From Streptomyces sp. NRRL S-337 (GTDB lineage: Bacteria > Actinomycetota > Actinomycetes > Streptomycetales > Streptomycetaceae): a stretch of DNA of 33,696 nucleotides. Made by a program: the position numbers and the translations under genes. The stretch spans positions 1 through 33,696 of the forward strand of contig NZ_JOIX01000079.1 in assembly GCF_000720175.1 (NCBI RefSeq), given 5' to 3'. Below, piece by piece: positions 1 through 6,372 of this stretch; position 1 is the stretch's first letter; each line of letters begins with the position of its first letter. The notes below the pieces were generated by a model. That model did not search any database. It saw nothing but the letters and a program-made list of their open reading frames with translations, and was not told the DNA's origin.

Positions 1-314
1 GGAGGGGAGGGGGAAGAGGGGCAGCGCCTGGGCGTGGCGGTTCGTTGGTGTTGCGCCTGGGCGCGGCGGTGCGCCAATTGCGGGTTTGCGGGCGGCATGG
101 CGTGGCCTGGCGGTCGTGGCGTGGCGTTGCCTGGGCGCGGCGACGCGTCGTCGTCCGGGCTCGGGGAGGGGTGCGCCATTGCCAGCGCCTCGGGCGCCTG
201 GCCGTTGCCGGGTGCGGCTGAGACTTACGGGACAGGGGCGATGCGTCGTTGCCCGGGGCGCGGCGGTTGGCCGTTGGTGGGGCGGGGTGGGGACCGTTGG
301 CCGGGGCGGGGTTG
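1..314 (-). repeat. Degenerate repeats downstream of tetR stop
   Basis: No gene is supported here. Read on the minus strand, the stretch contains several decayed copies of the last codons of the adjacent TetR gene (His-Pro-Gly-Asn-Asp-Thr-stop). The clearest copy, at about 241-260 on the plus strand (atgcgtcgttgcccgggg), matches the terminal segment at 317-336 (atgtgtcgttgccggggt). Further copies built on gttgcc plus a G-run lie near 125, 200 and 292. Short open frames cross the region but change frame between repeats and are not coding-like. Confidence 0.55.
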
Positions 315-977
315 TTATGTGTCGTTGCCGGGGTGGGTGAGGGTGCCGTGGAGGAGGACGGCGATGAGTTCCTCGCTGGTGAGGGGGGTGTCGGCCTCTG
401 AGACGGGGGTGGGGAGGCGGGTGAAGAGGAGGCCCAGGAAGGCACCGGCGACCTTCTCGGGGGCCAGTCGGAAGGCGTCCCGGTCCGGTTCGATCAGCTC
501 GGTGACGGCTTGGCGTAGCGCGGCGGCGGACCGGGCCCGTGGGTCCTCCGGCGGTCCGTCCGGCTTGGTCCCGGCCTCCGGGGCGACGGTTCCGGGCTCG
601 CGGCCGCGGCCGCGGAGGTGACCGGAGGCGTGCAGGGCGCCGACGACCGTACCGATCCGCTCCATATGGGCGCGCAGCGCCTCGGCCGCTTCCGTCAGCC
701 GGGCGGCGAGCGGCTCGTCCAGGGAGACCGAGGCCAGTTCGCGCAGGACGTGGTCCGTGCTGACCGCCTCGCGGACGCAGGCGTCCAGCACCTCGTCCTT
801 GTCCTTGAAGGCCCGGAAGATCGTGGCCTCGCCGATGCCCGCCGCGCGGGCGATCTGGCTGGTGGTGACGGCCGCGCCGTACTCCGCCACCAGCGGCAGC
901 GCGGCGGCCACGATCATGGCCCGGCGCTGTTCCACACTCATGCCGGGTGCGCGCCGGCGTGCAGGTTGTGGGGTCAT
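315..977 (-). CDS. TetR/AcrR-family transcriptional regulator
   Basis: A 220-aa TetR-type repressor: an N-terminal helix-turn-helix (about residues 36-60, ending in the typical GEATIFRAFKDKDEVL segment) binds DNA, and the variable C-terminal domain would bind an unknown ligand. The start at 977 is chosen because a consensus promoter (-35 TTGACG at 1008-1013, 18-bp spacer, -10 TACTCT at 984-989) ends 6 nt before this ATG, which implies a leaderless mRNA. The spacer is filled by a dyad operator, so autorepression is likely. A later Met13 is possible but lacks a ribosome site. The target gene is not obvious; the divergent VOC gene is 250 bp away. The fold is certain, the ligand unknown. Confidence 0.93.
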   Translation of the reverse strand: MTPQPARRRAPGMSVEQRRAMIVAAALPLVAEYGAAVTTSQIARAAGIGEATIFRAFKDKDEVLDACVREAVSTDHVLRELASVSLDEPLAARLTEAAEALRAHMERIGTVVGALHASGHLRGRGREPGTVAPEAGTKPDGPPEDPRARSAAALRQAVTELIEPDRDAFRLAPEKVAGAFLGLLFTRLPTPVSEADTPLTSEELIAVLLHGTLTHPGNDT

Positions 978-983
978 GCCTCC

Positions 984-1013
984 AGAGTACGGAGTGAGTG
1001 CTCACTCCGTCAA
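984..1013 (-). promoter_or_regulatory. TetR-type dyad operator inside tetR promoter
   Basis: The arms ACGGAGTGAG (989-998) and CTCACTCCGT (1001-1010) are perfectly complementary around a 2-bp centre. On the minus strand the dyad sits between -35 TTGACG (1008-1013) and -10 TACTCT (984-989), which are 18 bp apart. A bound TetR dimer would occlude RNA polymerase, so this is very probably the autoregulatory operator of the adjacent gene. Confidence 0.85.
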
Positions 1014-1072
1014 TCATCTGCCGCCCACGGCGGGTTCGCGCGCTGCGCATGGTCGCCGTTCGCTCCTTAGAC

Positions 1073-1096
1073 TTCTTGCAGCGGATTTCTTGCAGC
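1073..1096 (+). repeat. 14-bp-spaced direct repeat in tetR/VOC gap
   Basis: TTCTTGCAGC occurs at 1073-1082 and again at 1087-1096, a direct repeat of period 14. It lies in the 254-bp gap between the divergent TetR and VOC genes. The rest of the gap (1100-1231) is GC-rich, with repeated gtgcc/gggtg words and no clear promoter. A TAGACT hexamer at 1068-1073 could be a -10 for the VOC gene, but no good -35 is visible. Confidence 0.4.
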
Positions 1097-1231
1097 AGGT
1101 CTCGCCGATTGCGGAGTGGGGTGCCGCCGGTGCCGAGTGCCGGGGTGTCCCGGGTGTCCCGGGGTGGGTGCTCTGGCGCGGGTGCTTCGGCGCTGGTGCT
1201 CTTGCCGTCGTCGTGTGGAAGGCGGCGTCTC

Positions 1232-1645
1232 ATGGACTGGAAGCTCGAACTGGTGCCGGTTCCGGTGGCCGATGTGGAGCGGGCCAAGCGCTTCTACAGC
1301 GAGCAGCTGGGCTTCGCCGTCGACCATGACGTCTCGGTCGGTGACCAGGCGCGCATCGTGCAGCTAACGCCGCCTGGGTCCGAGTGCTCGATCGTCATCG
1401 GTGCGGGTACGGGGGTTACCGACGCGCAGCCCGGTTCCGTGCAGGGCCTCCAGCTGGTGGTGTCCGATGTTGCCGCGGCCCGGGCGCAGTTGGTCGAGCG
1501 GGGCGTGACCGTGAGCCCTGTGCAGCACGTCGAGGACGGCGGGCTGGCCGATGGGCCCGGTGGGACGTGGAACTCGTTCGTCTACTTCGTCGACCCCGAC
1601 GGCAACGGCTGGTCGTTGCAGGAGGGGCCCACCGGCGACGGGTAA
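1232..1645 (+). CDS. VOC-family (glyoxalase-fold) protein
   Basis: A 137-aa single-domain protein of the vicinal oxygen chelate superfamily, with two paired beta-alpha-beta-beta-beta modules. Signs are the N-terminal PVPVADVERAKRFYSEQLGF segment and the C-terminal FVYFVDPDGNGWSLQE segment, where Glu is the usual metal ligand. Members range from glyoxalases and dioxygenases to antibiotic-binding proteins, so the substrate cannot be named. The start at 1232 follows a GGAAGG-like ribosome site and removes an unrelated Arg-rich extension. The last codons (Gly-Pro-Thr-Gly-Asp-Gly-stop) are the first unit of the tandem repeat array that follows. It stands alone, divergent from tetR. Confidence 0.88.
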   Translation: MDWKLELVPVPVADVERAKRFYSEQLGFAVDHDVSVGDQARIVQLTPPGSECSIVIGAGTGVTDAQPGSVQGLQLVVSDVAAARAQLVERGVTVSPVQHVEDGGLADGPGGTWNSFVYFVDPDGNGWSLQEGPTGDG

Positions 1646-1844
1646 GGGCTCATCGGCGGAAGGGCGGGGCTCACCGGCGTCCGGGAGGGGGTCGGTGGTG
1701 GTGGGGCGGGCTCACCGGCGACTGGGAGGGTCCGTCGGGGTGGGGAGGGCTCGCCGGCGACCGGGAGGGGCCCGTCGGGCCGGGACGGGCTCACCGGCGT
1801 CCGGGAGGCTCAGCGGCGTGCGGGAGGGCCCAGGCGACGGGTAG
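1625..1844 (+). repeat. About 20-bp degenerate tandem array anchored on a stop codon
   Basis: About eleven units of 18-21 bp. The first (1625-1645) is the coding end of the VOC gene including its TAA. Units beginning gggctcaccggcg follow at 1646, 1667, 1708, 1747 and 1787, with more decayed units at 1688, 1729, 1768, 1808 and 1827. Most units lost the stop; the last reads gggtag. A run of ggcaggc words follows at 1853-1883. No gene is supported in the repeat region. Confidence 0.8.
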
Positions 1845-1938
1845 GGCGACCTGGCAGGCGGCAGGCGGCAGGCGGCTGGCAGATGACGGCTGGGCGGGTT
1901 CGGCCCCTCCCAACTCCGCGGCGGCGCCCGGGTTTCGC

Positions 1939-2010
1939 ACCGCCCTTCGCCCGCCCTTCGCGTCGCCCTCCCTTCGTACCGCCCTCCCTTCGCGCCGCCC
2001 TTCGGCCCGC
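1939..2010. repeat. Low-complexity cgcccttcg repeats
   Basis: Five or six variants of ccgcccttcg(c) occur in a row just before the methyltransferase promoter. No palindrome is evident, and the stretch looks like expanded simple sequence rather than an operator. Confidence 0.6.
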
Positions 2011-2044
2011 CTCCCCCAGCCGAAGTCGTATCTACGATCGGGGG

Positions 2045-2908
2045 ATGGCGACGGTTCGGGAGCAGGAAGCGTTTTTGCGGGCGTTTCACGCAGCGCACCC
2101 CGCGGTGACTGTGCGGACGATGGCGCATGGACGGGCCGAGGACGGGCGGTCGAGTTACGAGATCCTCCGTGATCGGGTGGCGGCCTGCGACAGGGTGCTG
2201 GATCTCGGGTGTGGTGACGGTCTCTTGCTCGAACTCCTCGCCGAGCGGGGACGGCGGGCCGACCGGTCGCTGGCCGACCGGGAGCCGGCCGATCGGGAGC
2301 TTGCCGGACTCGACCTTTCTGCCGAGGAGTTGGCGCTGGCCCGTCGCCGCCCCGGCGTCGCCCGCGCCGACCTGAGGGCCGGGCGGGCGCAGCAACTCCC
2401 CTTCGAGGACGGCCGGTTCGACGGCTGTGTGTCCCATATGGCGCTGATGCTGATGGGTGACGCCGAACAGGTCGCGGCCGAGGTGGCACGGGTGCTCGCG
2501 CCCGGTGGCACGCTGGCGGTCGCCCTGGGGGGTGGTGCGGCCGGGGACGAGGCGTATGCGGCGTTCCTGCGCGTGGCCGAGCCGCTGTTCGCGGCCGCAC
2601 CCGCCGACCAGCGGATTCCCTCGCTCGGCGACCGGCGGCTGCGGAGTCGTGAGGGGTTCGACGCGGTGTTCGGGCCGGCCGGATTCGGGTCCGGGTGCTG
2701 GGAGACCGTACGGATCGACCTCACCGGACCGCCGGAGCGTGTCTGGGCGACCATGAGCGGCTTCTACGATCTGGGGCCGCTCGCCCCCGCCGCCACCGCG
2801 GAACTACGGGCCCGCTTCGAGAGGGAGGCGGCGATCCTGGCACTGTCGGACGGCCGGATCCCGTGCGCGATGCGGGTGCATATCGTCACGGCGGTGCGGG
2901 GTGCGTAG
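2045..2908 (+). CDS. Class I SAM-dependent methyltransferase
   Basis: A 287-aa protein with a Rossmann-type methyltransferase core. Motif I VLDLGCGDG is at residues 51-59, the acidic SAM-ribose loop GLDLS follows, then the RAQQLPFEDGRFDGCVSHMAL segment and a typical post-core ARVLAPGGTLAVAL strand. It resembles the ubiquinone/menaquinone (UbiE-like) and small-molecule methyltransferases; the substrate is unknown. The start is preceded by TACGAT (2033-2038) at 6 nt, which suggests a leaderless transcript. Odd point: between motif I and the acidic loop, codons 2258-2302 are a perfect-frame 15-bp repeat coding ADRSL-ADREP-ADREL, an insertion not expected in the family. The region after its stop is again a stop-anchored repeat. 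Confidence 0.9.
   Translation: MATVREQEAFLRAFHAAHPAVTVRTMAHGRAEDGRSSYEILRDRVAACDRVLDLGCGDGLLLELLAERGRRADRSLADREPADRELAGLDLSAEELALARRRPGVARADLRAGRAQQLPFEDGRFDGCVSHMALMLMGDAEQVAAEVARVLAPGGTLAVALGGGAAGDEAYAAFLRVAEPLFAAAPADQRIPSLGDRRLRSREGFDAVFGPAGFGSGCWETVRIDLTGPPERVWATMSGFYDLGPLAPAATAELRARFEREAAILALSDGRIPCAMRVHIVTAVRGA
2258..2302 (+). repeat. In-frame 15-bp x3 repeat within methyltransferase
   Basis: Three abutting units, gccgaccggtcgctg, gccgaccgggagccg and gccgatcgggagctt, stay in frame and encode the pentapeptides ADRSL, ADREP and ADREL. They lengthen the loop between the glycine-rich SAM motif and the strand that carries the ribose-binding Asp. Confidence 0.85.
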
Positions 2909-2974
2909 TGACGTGGCAGTGACTGGTGGCGTGGCAGTCCGTAGTGACGTGGCGGTGCGTAGCGGCGTGGGGGT
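2900..2974 (+). repeat. Stop-anchored repeat after methyltransferase
   Basis: ggtgcgtagtgacgtggcagtg (from 2900) spans the terminal Ala codon and TAG of the methyltransferase. It recurs as ccgtagtgacgtggcggtg (from about 2938) and, shortened, as gcgtagcggcgtggg (from about 2957). An intermediate decayed copy ends at about 2938. Nothing else is visible before the converging HxlR stop at 3004. Confidence 0.65.
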
Positions 2975-3003
2975 GCCCCAAGGCCCCAACCGCCGCTACC
3001 TCG

Positions 3004-3357
3004 CTACTCCGGATGCCGTTGACCGTAAGTGGCCTCCAAGTGGGGCATGTGGGCGGTGCCCCAGGCGCCGAGTGGGGCGAGAGCCTCGTTGAGGGAGTGG
3101 CCGGCCTCGGTGAGGGAGTATTCGACCCTCGGTGGCACCTCGGGGAAGGTCTCGCGGTGCACGATGCCGTCGGCCTCCAGCTCGCGCAGTTGCTGGGTCA
3201 GGACCTTCTCGGTGATCTTCGGCAGGCCGCGGCGCAGTTCGCCGAACCGATGGGGGCGCTCGGCCAGCGCCCACAACAGCAACACCTTCCATTTGCCGCC
3301 GATGACGTCCACCGCGGCGTCCAGCCCGCATTCGTACGGCTTGTTGCGTGCGCTCAT
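3004..3357 (-). CDS. HxlR-family winged-helix regulator
   Basis: A 117-aa regulator whose whole length is the HxlR winged helix. It shows Cys10 in YECGLDAAVDVIGGKWKV, the LLLWALAERPHRFGELRR helix, the recognition helix LPKITEKVLTQQLRELEADGIVHR, and the wing PPRVEYSLTEAG. HxlR proteins respond to aldehydes, oxidants or other reactive electrophiles, often through the N-terminal Cys. The start at 3357 matches the family length; the open frame upstream is repeat-derived. The neighbour upstream on the same strand is a VOC protein, a frequent pairing of electrophile sensor and detoxifying enzyme, but a repeat-filled gap of 221 bp separates them. Confidence 0.92.
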   Translation of the reverse strand: MSARNKPYECGLDAAVDVIGGKWKVLLLWALAERPHRFGELRRGLPKITEKVLTQQLRELEADGIVHRETFPEVPPRVEYSLTEAGHSLNEALAPLGAWGTAHMPHLEATYGQRHPE

Positions 3358-3380
3358 GACAGGCCCAGCTCCCCCTGATG

Positions 3381-3511
3381 GCGTTCTGACGAGTTCCGGC
3401 GAGTTCTGTCGCGTCCAGACAGGGTCACACGGACCGCGTCCCGACGGGGCCCGACGGGCCGCGTTCCGACAGGGCCCGACGGGTTCCGACGGCTCCTGAT
3501 GTGTTCTGACG
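3381..3511. repeat. Ten-bp periodic decamer array 5' of hxlR
   Basis: Degenerate units of the type g(t/c)tccgacg repeat with an exact 10-bp step (3392, 3402, 3412, 3422, 3447, 3472, 3482, 3492, 3502). Two 15-bp units (3432-3446 and 3457-3471) contain a 5-bp insertion. The array lies directly upstream of the HxlR start and downstream of the VOC stop. No open frame here looks coding. Confidence 0.7.
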
Positions 3512-3578
3512 CGTTCCTCTCGCCGGAGCAAGTATCCAGGGCCGGGGGGGCGGTTGGTGGGCGACGGTCGGTGCGCGC

Positions 3579-3992
3579 TCACAGGCCCTGGGCGGCCATC
3601 CACTCCGGGTCCGGGGCGATCGTCTGGAGGACCTCGATCAGGGTGCCCTCGGGTGCCCAGACGTTGAAGCGGCGCTGCCCCCAGGGCTCGTCGCGCAGCG
3701 GTACGGCGATCGGCACCCCCTTGTCGCGCAGGGCGGCCTCCTCGGCCGCGGCGTCCTCCACCAGGAAGCCGAGGAGGGCGCCGGCGGTCTTCTGGTGGCG
3801 GAAGTCCGGCGGCATGGCCTCGTGCCCGCGCAGGGTGAAGTCCAGTGCGCAGTCGGGGTGTTGGGGGTGCTGGAGGCTGGCGTACCAGTCGAGTTCGACG
3901 AGGGGCTGGAAGCCGAAGTGGTCGACGTAGAAGCGGGTGCTGGCCGCGACGTCGTCGGTGAGCAGGGCGGTGCCGAACTTGGCGAAGCGCAT
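3579..3992 (-). CDS. VOC-family protein (glyoxalase/dioxygenase-like)
   Basis: A 137-aa VOC protein: N-terminal module with FGTALLTDDVAASTRFYVDHFGF, C-terminal module with LGFLVEDAAAEEAALRDKG and the final strand FNVWAPEGTLIEVLQ, where Glu is the likely metal ligand. It belongs to the short, often resistance- or detoxification-linked VOC proteins; the substrate is unknown. The start has a GAGAGGA ribosome site 5 nt upstream. The gene is divergent from a TetR regulator across a promoter region with a perfect 14-bp palindrome, so that TetR is its probable regulator. HxlR lies downstream on the same strand. Confidence 0.88.
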   Translation of the reverse strand: MRFAKFGTALLTDDVAASTRFYVDHFGFQPLVELDWYASLQHPQHPDCALDFTLRGHEAMPPDFRHQKTAGALLGFLVEDAAAEEAALRDKGVPIAVPLRDEPWGQRRFNVWAPEGTLIEVLQTIAPDPEWMAAQGL

Positions 3993-4078
3993 AAGGATCC
4001 TCTCCGGGCGCGGCCGGGCGGTCCGGCGGCGCGGTGGTGTGCCACCGGATCGGGGCGGTCACCGCTACCACCGGTGCA

Positions 4079-4100
4079 ACAACTGCAGTTGTAGTACTCT
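4079..4100 (+). promoter_or_regulatory. Perfect 14-bp palindrome plus -10, divergent promoter
   Basis: ACAACTGCAGTTGT (4079-4092) is a perfect palindrome. It is followed at once by TACTCT (4095-4100), a good -10 for the rightward TetR gene, with a leader of about 54 nt. The palindrome would fall in the -35/-10 spacer of that promoter and inside the leftward VOC promoter region, so one TetR dimer could repress both genes. Confidence 0.75.
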
Positions 4101-4160
4101 GGGCGTAGTGGTTGCAAGGGGTTTTGGAAAATTCGGTCGGCACGGTGCGAGGTGGGCGAG

Positions 4161-4748
4161 ATGGTGCGTAATCCGGAGCGGCGGGCGGCGTTGGTGGATG
4201 CCGCGATCGAGGTGCTGGCGAGGGACGGTGCGCGCGGGCTCACCTTCCGGGCCGTCGACGCGGCCGCGGGGGTGCCCGGCGGCACCGCGTCCAACTACTT
4301 CACCAGCCGGGACGATCTGCTGGCCCAGGTCACCGGCCAGATCCACCAGCGGATCGCGCCCGACCCGGACGAGGTCGCCGAGGTGATGGCGGCGCCGCGC
4401 AGCCGGGCGCTGGTGGTCGACCTGATGCGGTGGATCAACCGCCGGGTGACCGAGAACCGCACCGGCTATCTGGCGATGCTGGAGCTGCGACTGGAGGCCA
4501 CCCGCCGCCCCGAGCTGCAGGCCGAGCTGACCCGGGTCATGCGGGCGACGCTCGACGACGACATCGGCTTCCACCTGGAGAGCGGGCTGCCGGGCGACCG
4601 GACCGCCGTGCTGCTGACGTATCTCGCCATGACCGGGCTGATGCTGGAGCAGCTCACCCTGCCCGGCGTGGTGCCCACCGAGGAGACCGACGGGCTGATC
4701 GAGGCACTCGTCGACCGCACCATCGGGCCGGAGGGGACGTCCGAATAG
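4161..4748 (+). CDS. TetR/AcrR-family transcriptional regulator
   Basis: A 195-aa TetR-type regulator. The helix-turn-helix is within LTFRAVDAAAGVPGGTASNYFTSRDDLL (about residues 26-54), and the C-terminal ligand domain begins with the VTGQIHQRI helix. The ATG at 4161 is preferred over an upstream GTG at 4152 because a GAGGTGG ribosome site (4149-4155) is 5 nt before it and because MVRNPERR is a natural N-terminus for this type. It probably controls itself and the divergent VOC gene through the palindrome at 4079-4092. The ligand is unknown. Confidence 0.92.
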   Translation: MVRNPERRAALVDAAIEVLARDGARGLTFRAVDAAAGVPGGTASNYFTSRDDLLAQVTGQIHQRIAPDPDEVAEVMAAPRSRALVVDLMRWINRRVTENRTGYLAMLELRLEATRRPELQAELTRVMRATLDDDIGFHLESGLPGDRTAVLLTYLAMTGLMLEQLTLPGVVPTEETDGLIEALVDRTIGPEGTSE

Positions 4749-4825
4749 CCCCGGGTGACGGAGTCCTCCGAGCCCGAATGTGGGGGTCCCAGGCGGAGGC
4801 CCTCAGCCTGCGGACCTCAGCCAGA

Positions 4826-4954
4826 CCTCGGCCCCGTAAGGGTGCGCCCTACCCCCGTAAGGGCGCGCCCTGACTCCCGTAAGGGTGCGCCCCGCACCGT
4901 GACGGTGCGCGCCAACTCCCGTACGGGTGCGGCCTAGCCGCCGTAAGGGCGCGC
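4826..4954 (-). repeat. Stop-anchored 21/22-bp tandem array with palindromic cores
   Basis: Six units of 21 or 22 bp on the minus strand. The first (4934-4954) encodes Ala-Arg-Pro-Tyr-Gly-Gly-stop of the FMN reductase. Units at 4913-4933, 4891-4912, 4869-4890, 4848-4868 and 4826-4847 lie downstream. Most carry a core CCCTTACGGG; unit two has the perfect palindrome CCCGTACGGG. The rest of the gap back to the TetR stop at 4748 shows nothing recognisable. Confidence 0.85.
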
Positions 4955-5500
4955 CGTGCGGGCCTCGCGGAGGGCCAGGGCCCACCACTCCAGCTGGCGG
5001 AGCAGGGCGCCGGCGGCCTTTTCGGCGGGGGCCGGGTCGTGCAGCCGGCCCTCGTCGTCGAAGAGGTTGCCGGCCAGCGCGAAGCTCACCGTTTCGCGCA
5101 CCGTCGTCGCGTGCAACTCGGCGAAGACCAGCCGCAGTTGCTCGACGGCACGGAGGCCGCCGGAGATCCCGCCGTACGAGACGAAGCCCACCGGCTTGGC
5201 CTGCCACTGCATGAACAGCAGGTCGATGGCGTGCTTGAGCGGGGCCGGGAAGGAGTGGTTGTACTCCGGGGTGATCACCACGAACGCGTCCGCCTCCTCC
5301 ACGCGCTTGGCGAAGGACTCGTACTCCTCGCTGCCGTGCCGCAGCTCGTACGGGCGGACCTCGGCCAGATCGATCACGTCGAGCTCGACATGGGCGCGGG
5401 TCTCCGCCTGCCGGGTGAACCAGTTCGCGATGACGGGCGCGAACCGGCCCTCCCGTGTGCTGGCGACGATGACTGCGAGGCGGTACGTGTGCTCGGACAT
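4934..5500 (-). CDS. NADPH-dependent FMN reductase family protein
   Basis: A 188-aa flavodoxin-like reductase (NADPH-dependent FMN/quinone reductase family). The N-terminal strand LAVIVASTREGRFAPVIANWF binds the FMN phosphate. The middle motif FVVITPEYNHSFPAPLKHAIDLL is diagnostic, and GFVSYGGISGGLRAVEQLR follows. Likely role: cytosolic reduction of flavins, quinones or redox-cycling compounds. The start at 5500 follows GGAGGA; a longer frame exists but contains only leader sequence. A SoxR-type promoter lies 68 nt upstream, which suggests induction by redox-active metabolites. S. coelicolor SoxR controls a reductase of this kind. The 3' end is the first unit of a tandem array. Confidence 0.92.
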   Translation of the reverse strand: MSEHTYRLAVIVASTREGRFAPVIANWFTRQAETRAHVELDVIDLAEVRPYELRHGSEEYESFAKRVEEADAFVVITPEYNHSFPAPLKHAIDLLFMQWQAKPVGFVSYGGISGGLRAVEQLRLVFAELHATTVRETVSFALAGNLFDDEGRLHDPAPAEKAAGALLRQLEWWALALREARTARPYGG

Positions 5501-5568
5501 GCGGGTCCTCCGTGGCGGGGTGGCCGGGTGGCCGGGGTGGTGGACGGCGGGCTCGCCGTCGGGACCCG

Positions 5569-5599
5569 ACGCTAAGACCTCAAGCAAAGTTGAGGTCAA
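5569..5599 (-). promoter_or_regulatory. SoxR-type promoter of FMN reductase
   Basis: On the minus strand, -35 TTGACC (5594-5599) and -10 TAGCGT (5569-5574) are separated by exactly 19 bp, the overlong spacer used by MerR-family activators. The spacer is centred on a dyad with arms GACCTCAA (5576-5583) and TTGAGGTC (5590-5597). Its core CCTCAA-N6-TTGAGG matches the SoxR box. No soxR gene lies in the window, so regulation would be in trans. Confidence 0.85.
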
Positions 5600-5682
5600 G
5601 CGCGCCCAGGACCGCCGCCACGGAGGCCGGAGCGATGGAGGTTGGAGCGATGGAGGCCGCCGTCACGGAGAGCCGCCCGACG

Positions 5683-5724
5683 GGTCACTCCATGCCGGTC
5701 ACCCCACGCCGGTCACTCCACGCC
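5683..5724 (-). repeat. Three abutting 14-bp copies of the ankyrin gene terminus
   Basis: Read on the minus strand, GGCGTGGAGTGACC (5711-5724) encodes the last Gly-Val-Glu and the TGA stop of the ankyrin gene. It is repeated directly as GGCGTGGGGTGACC (5697-5710) and GGCATGGAGTGACC (5683-5696). A separate direct repeat, ggagcgatggagg, lies at 5629-5641 and 5644-5656. Confidence 0.9.
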
Positions 5725-6144
5725 GAACAGCTTCAGCAGCTCCGTCTTCTGGAACATCTGCGCCGTCTCGATCGCCGACGGCGCGCCCGCCGACGGGTCG
5801 GCCCCGTGCGCCATCAGCACCTTGACGACCTCGTCGTCGCCCTTGAACACCGCACCGGCCAGCGGCGTCTGGCCGCGGTCGTTGGGGCGGTTGGGGTCGG
5901 CGTCGCGCTGCAGCAGCGCCTCCACCGTCGCCGGGTGGCCGTGGTACGCCGCCAGCATCACGAGCGAGTCGCCCTTGTCGTTCGTCAGGTTGGCGGGCAC
6001 GCCGGCGTCCACGTACGCGGCGACGGTGTCGGTGTCTCCGTGCCGCGCCAGGTCGAACACCTTGGACGCGAGCTGCAGTACCTCGGGGTCATGCGCATGC
6101 TCGATCGACTCGGGCCCCTGCGGCTGGGGATTCGCGTCGCTCAT
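5713..6144 (-). CDS. Ankyrin-repeat protein
   Basis: A 143-aa cytosolic protein made almost wholly of ankyrin repeats. A first degenerate repeat covers about residues 25-50 (FDLARHGDTDTVAAYVDAG). Two clear repeats follow at 58-85 (GDSLVMLAAYHGHPATVEA) and 91-117 (GQTPLAGAVFKGDDEVVKV), then a C-terminal cap. Ankyrins mediate protein binding; similar small proteins occur next to catalase genes in some bacteria, but no catalase is present here. The start at 6144 gives a natural acidic N-terminus. The promoter region upstream is filled by GCAGGTACC words. The stop codon is part of a triplicated 14-mer. Partner unknown. Confidence 0.9.
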   Translation of the reverse strand: MSDANPQPQGPESIEHAHDPEVLQLASKVFDLARHGDTDTVAAYVDAGVPANLTNDKGDSLVMLAAYHGHPATVEALLQRDADPNRPNDRGQTPLAGAVFKGDDEVVKVLMAHGADPSAGAPSAIETAQMFQKTELLKLFGVE

Positions 6145-6168
6145 GGTCGCCGGCCTCCTGCTGTCGTG

Positions 6169-6290
6169 GGTGGTACGTGCATGATCAGTGCGGGACGAGT
6201 GAGCGGTACCTGCATGGCACCTGCGGAGTACCTGCGCGGTACGTCCTTGATACCTGTGCGGTACCTGCGTGCACTTGTTCCTGCACTGTC
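6169..6290. repeat. GCAGGTACC-type degenerate repeats upstream of ankyrin gene
   Basis: Plus-strand words gcggtacctgc, gagtacctgcg, gcggtacgtcc, gatacctgtgc and gcggtacctgcgtgc follow one another at irregular 10-20 bp steps. They occupy the 5' region of the ankyrin gene, so they may overlap its promoter. The stretch 6291-6372 shows no further feature. Confidence 0.55.
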
Positions 6291-6372
6291 CTCGCCACTT
6301 TATGCAGGCCACCGCCCTTCCGGCAGCGCCAGCGCACCCGGCGCCGGCGCCAACCCCAAGAGGAGTCGGCAC

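Noticed and set aside
1384..2172. Plus-strand frame through the VOC gene and the repeat array
   Set aside because: It runs out of frame through the VOC gene and then through tandem repeats, giving repetitive Gly/Arg protein with no family features.
3357..4143. N-terminal extension of the HxlR protein up to 4143
   Set aside because: It runs out of frame through the VOC gene and the decamer array; HxlR proteins of this type are about 110-125 residues.
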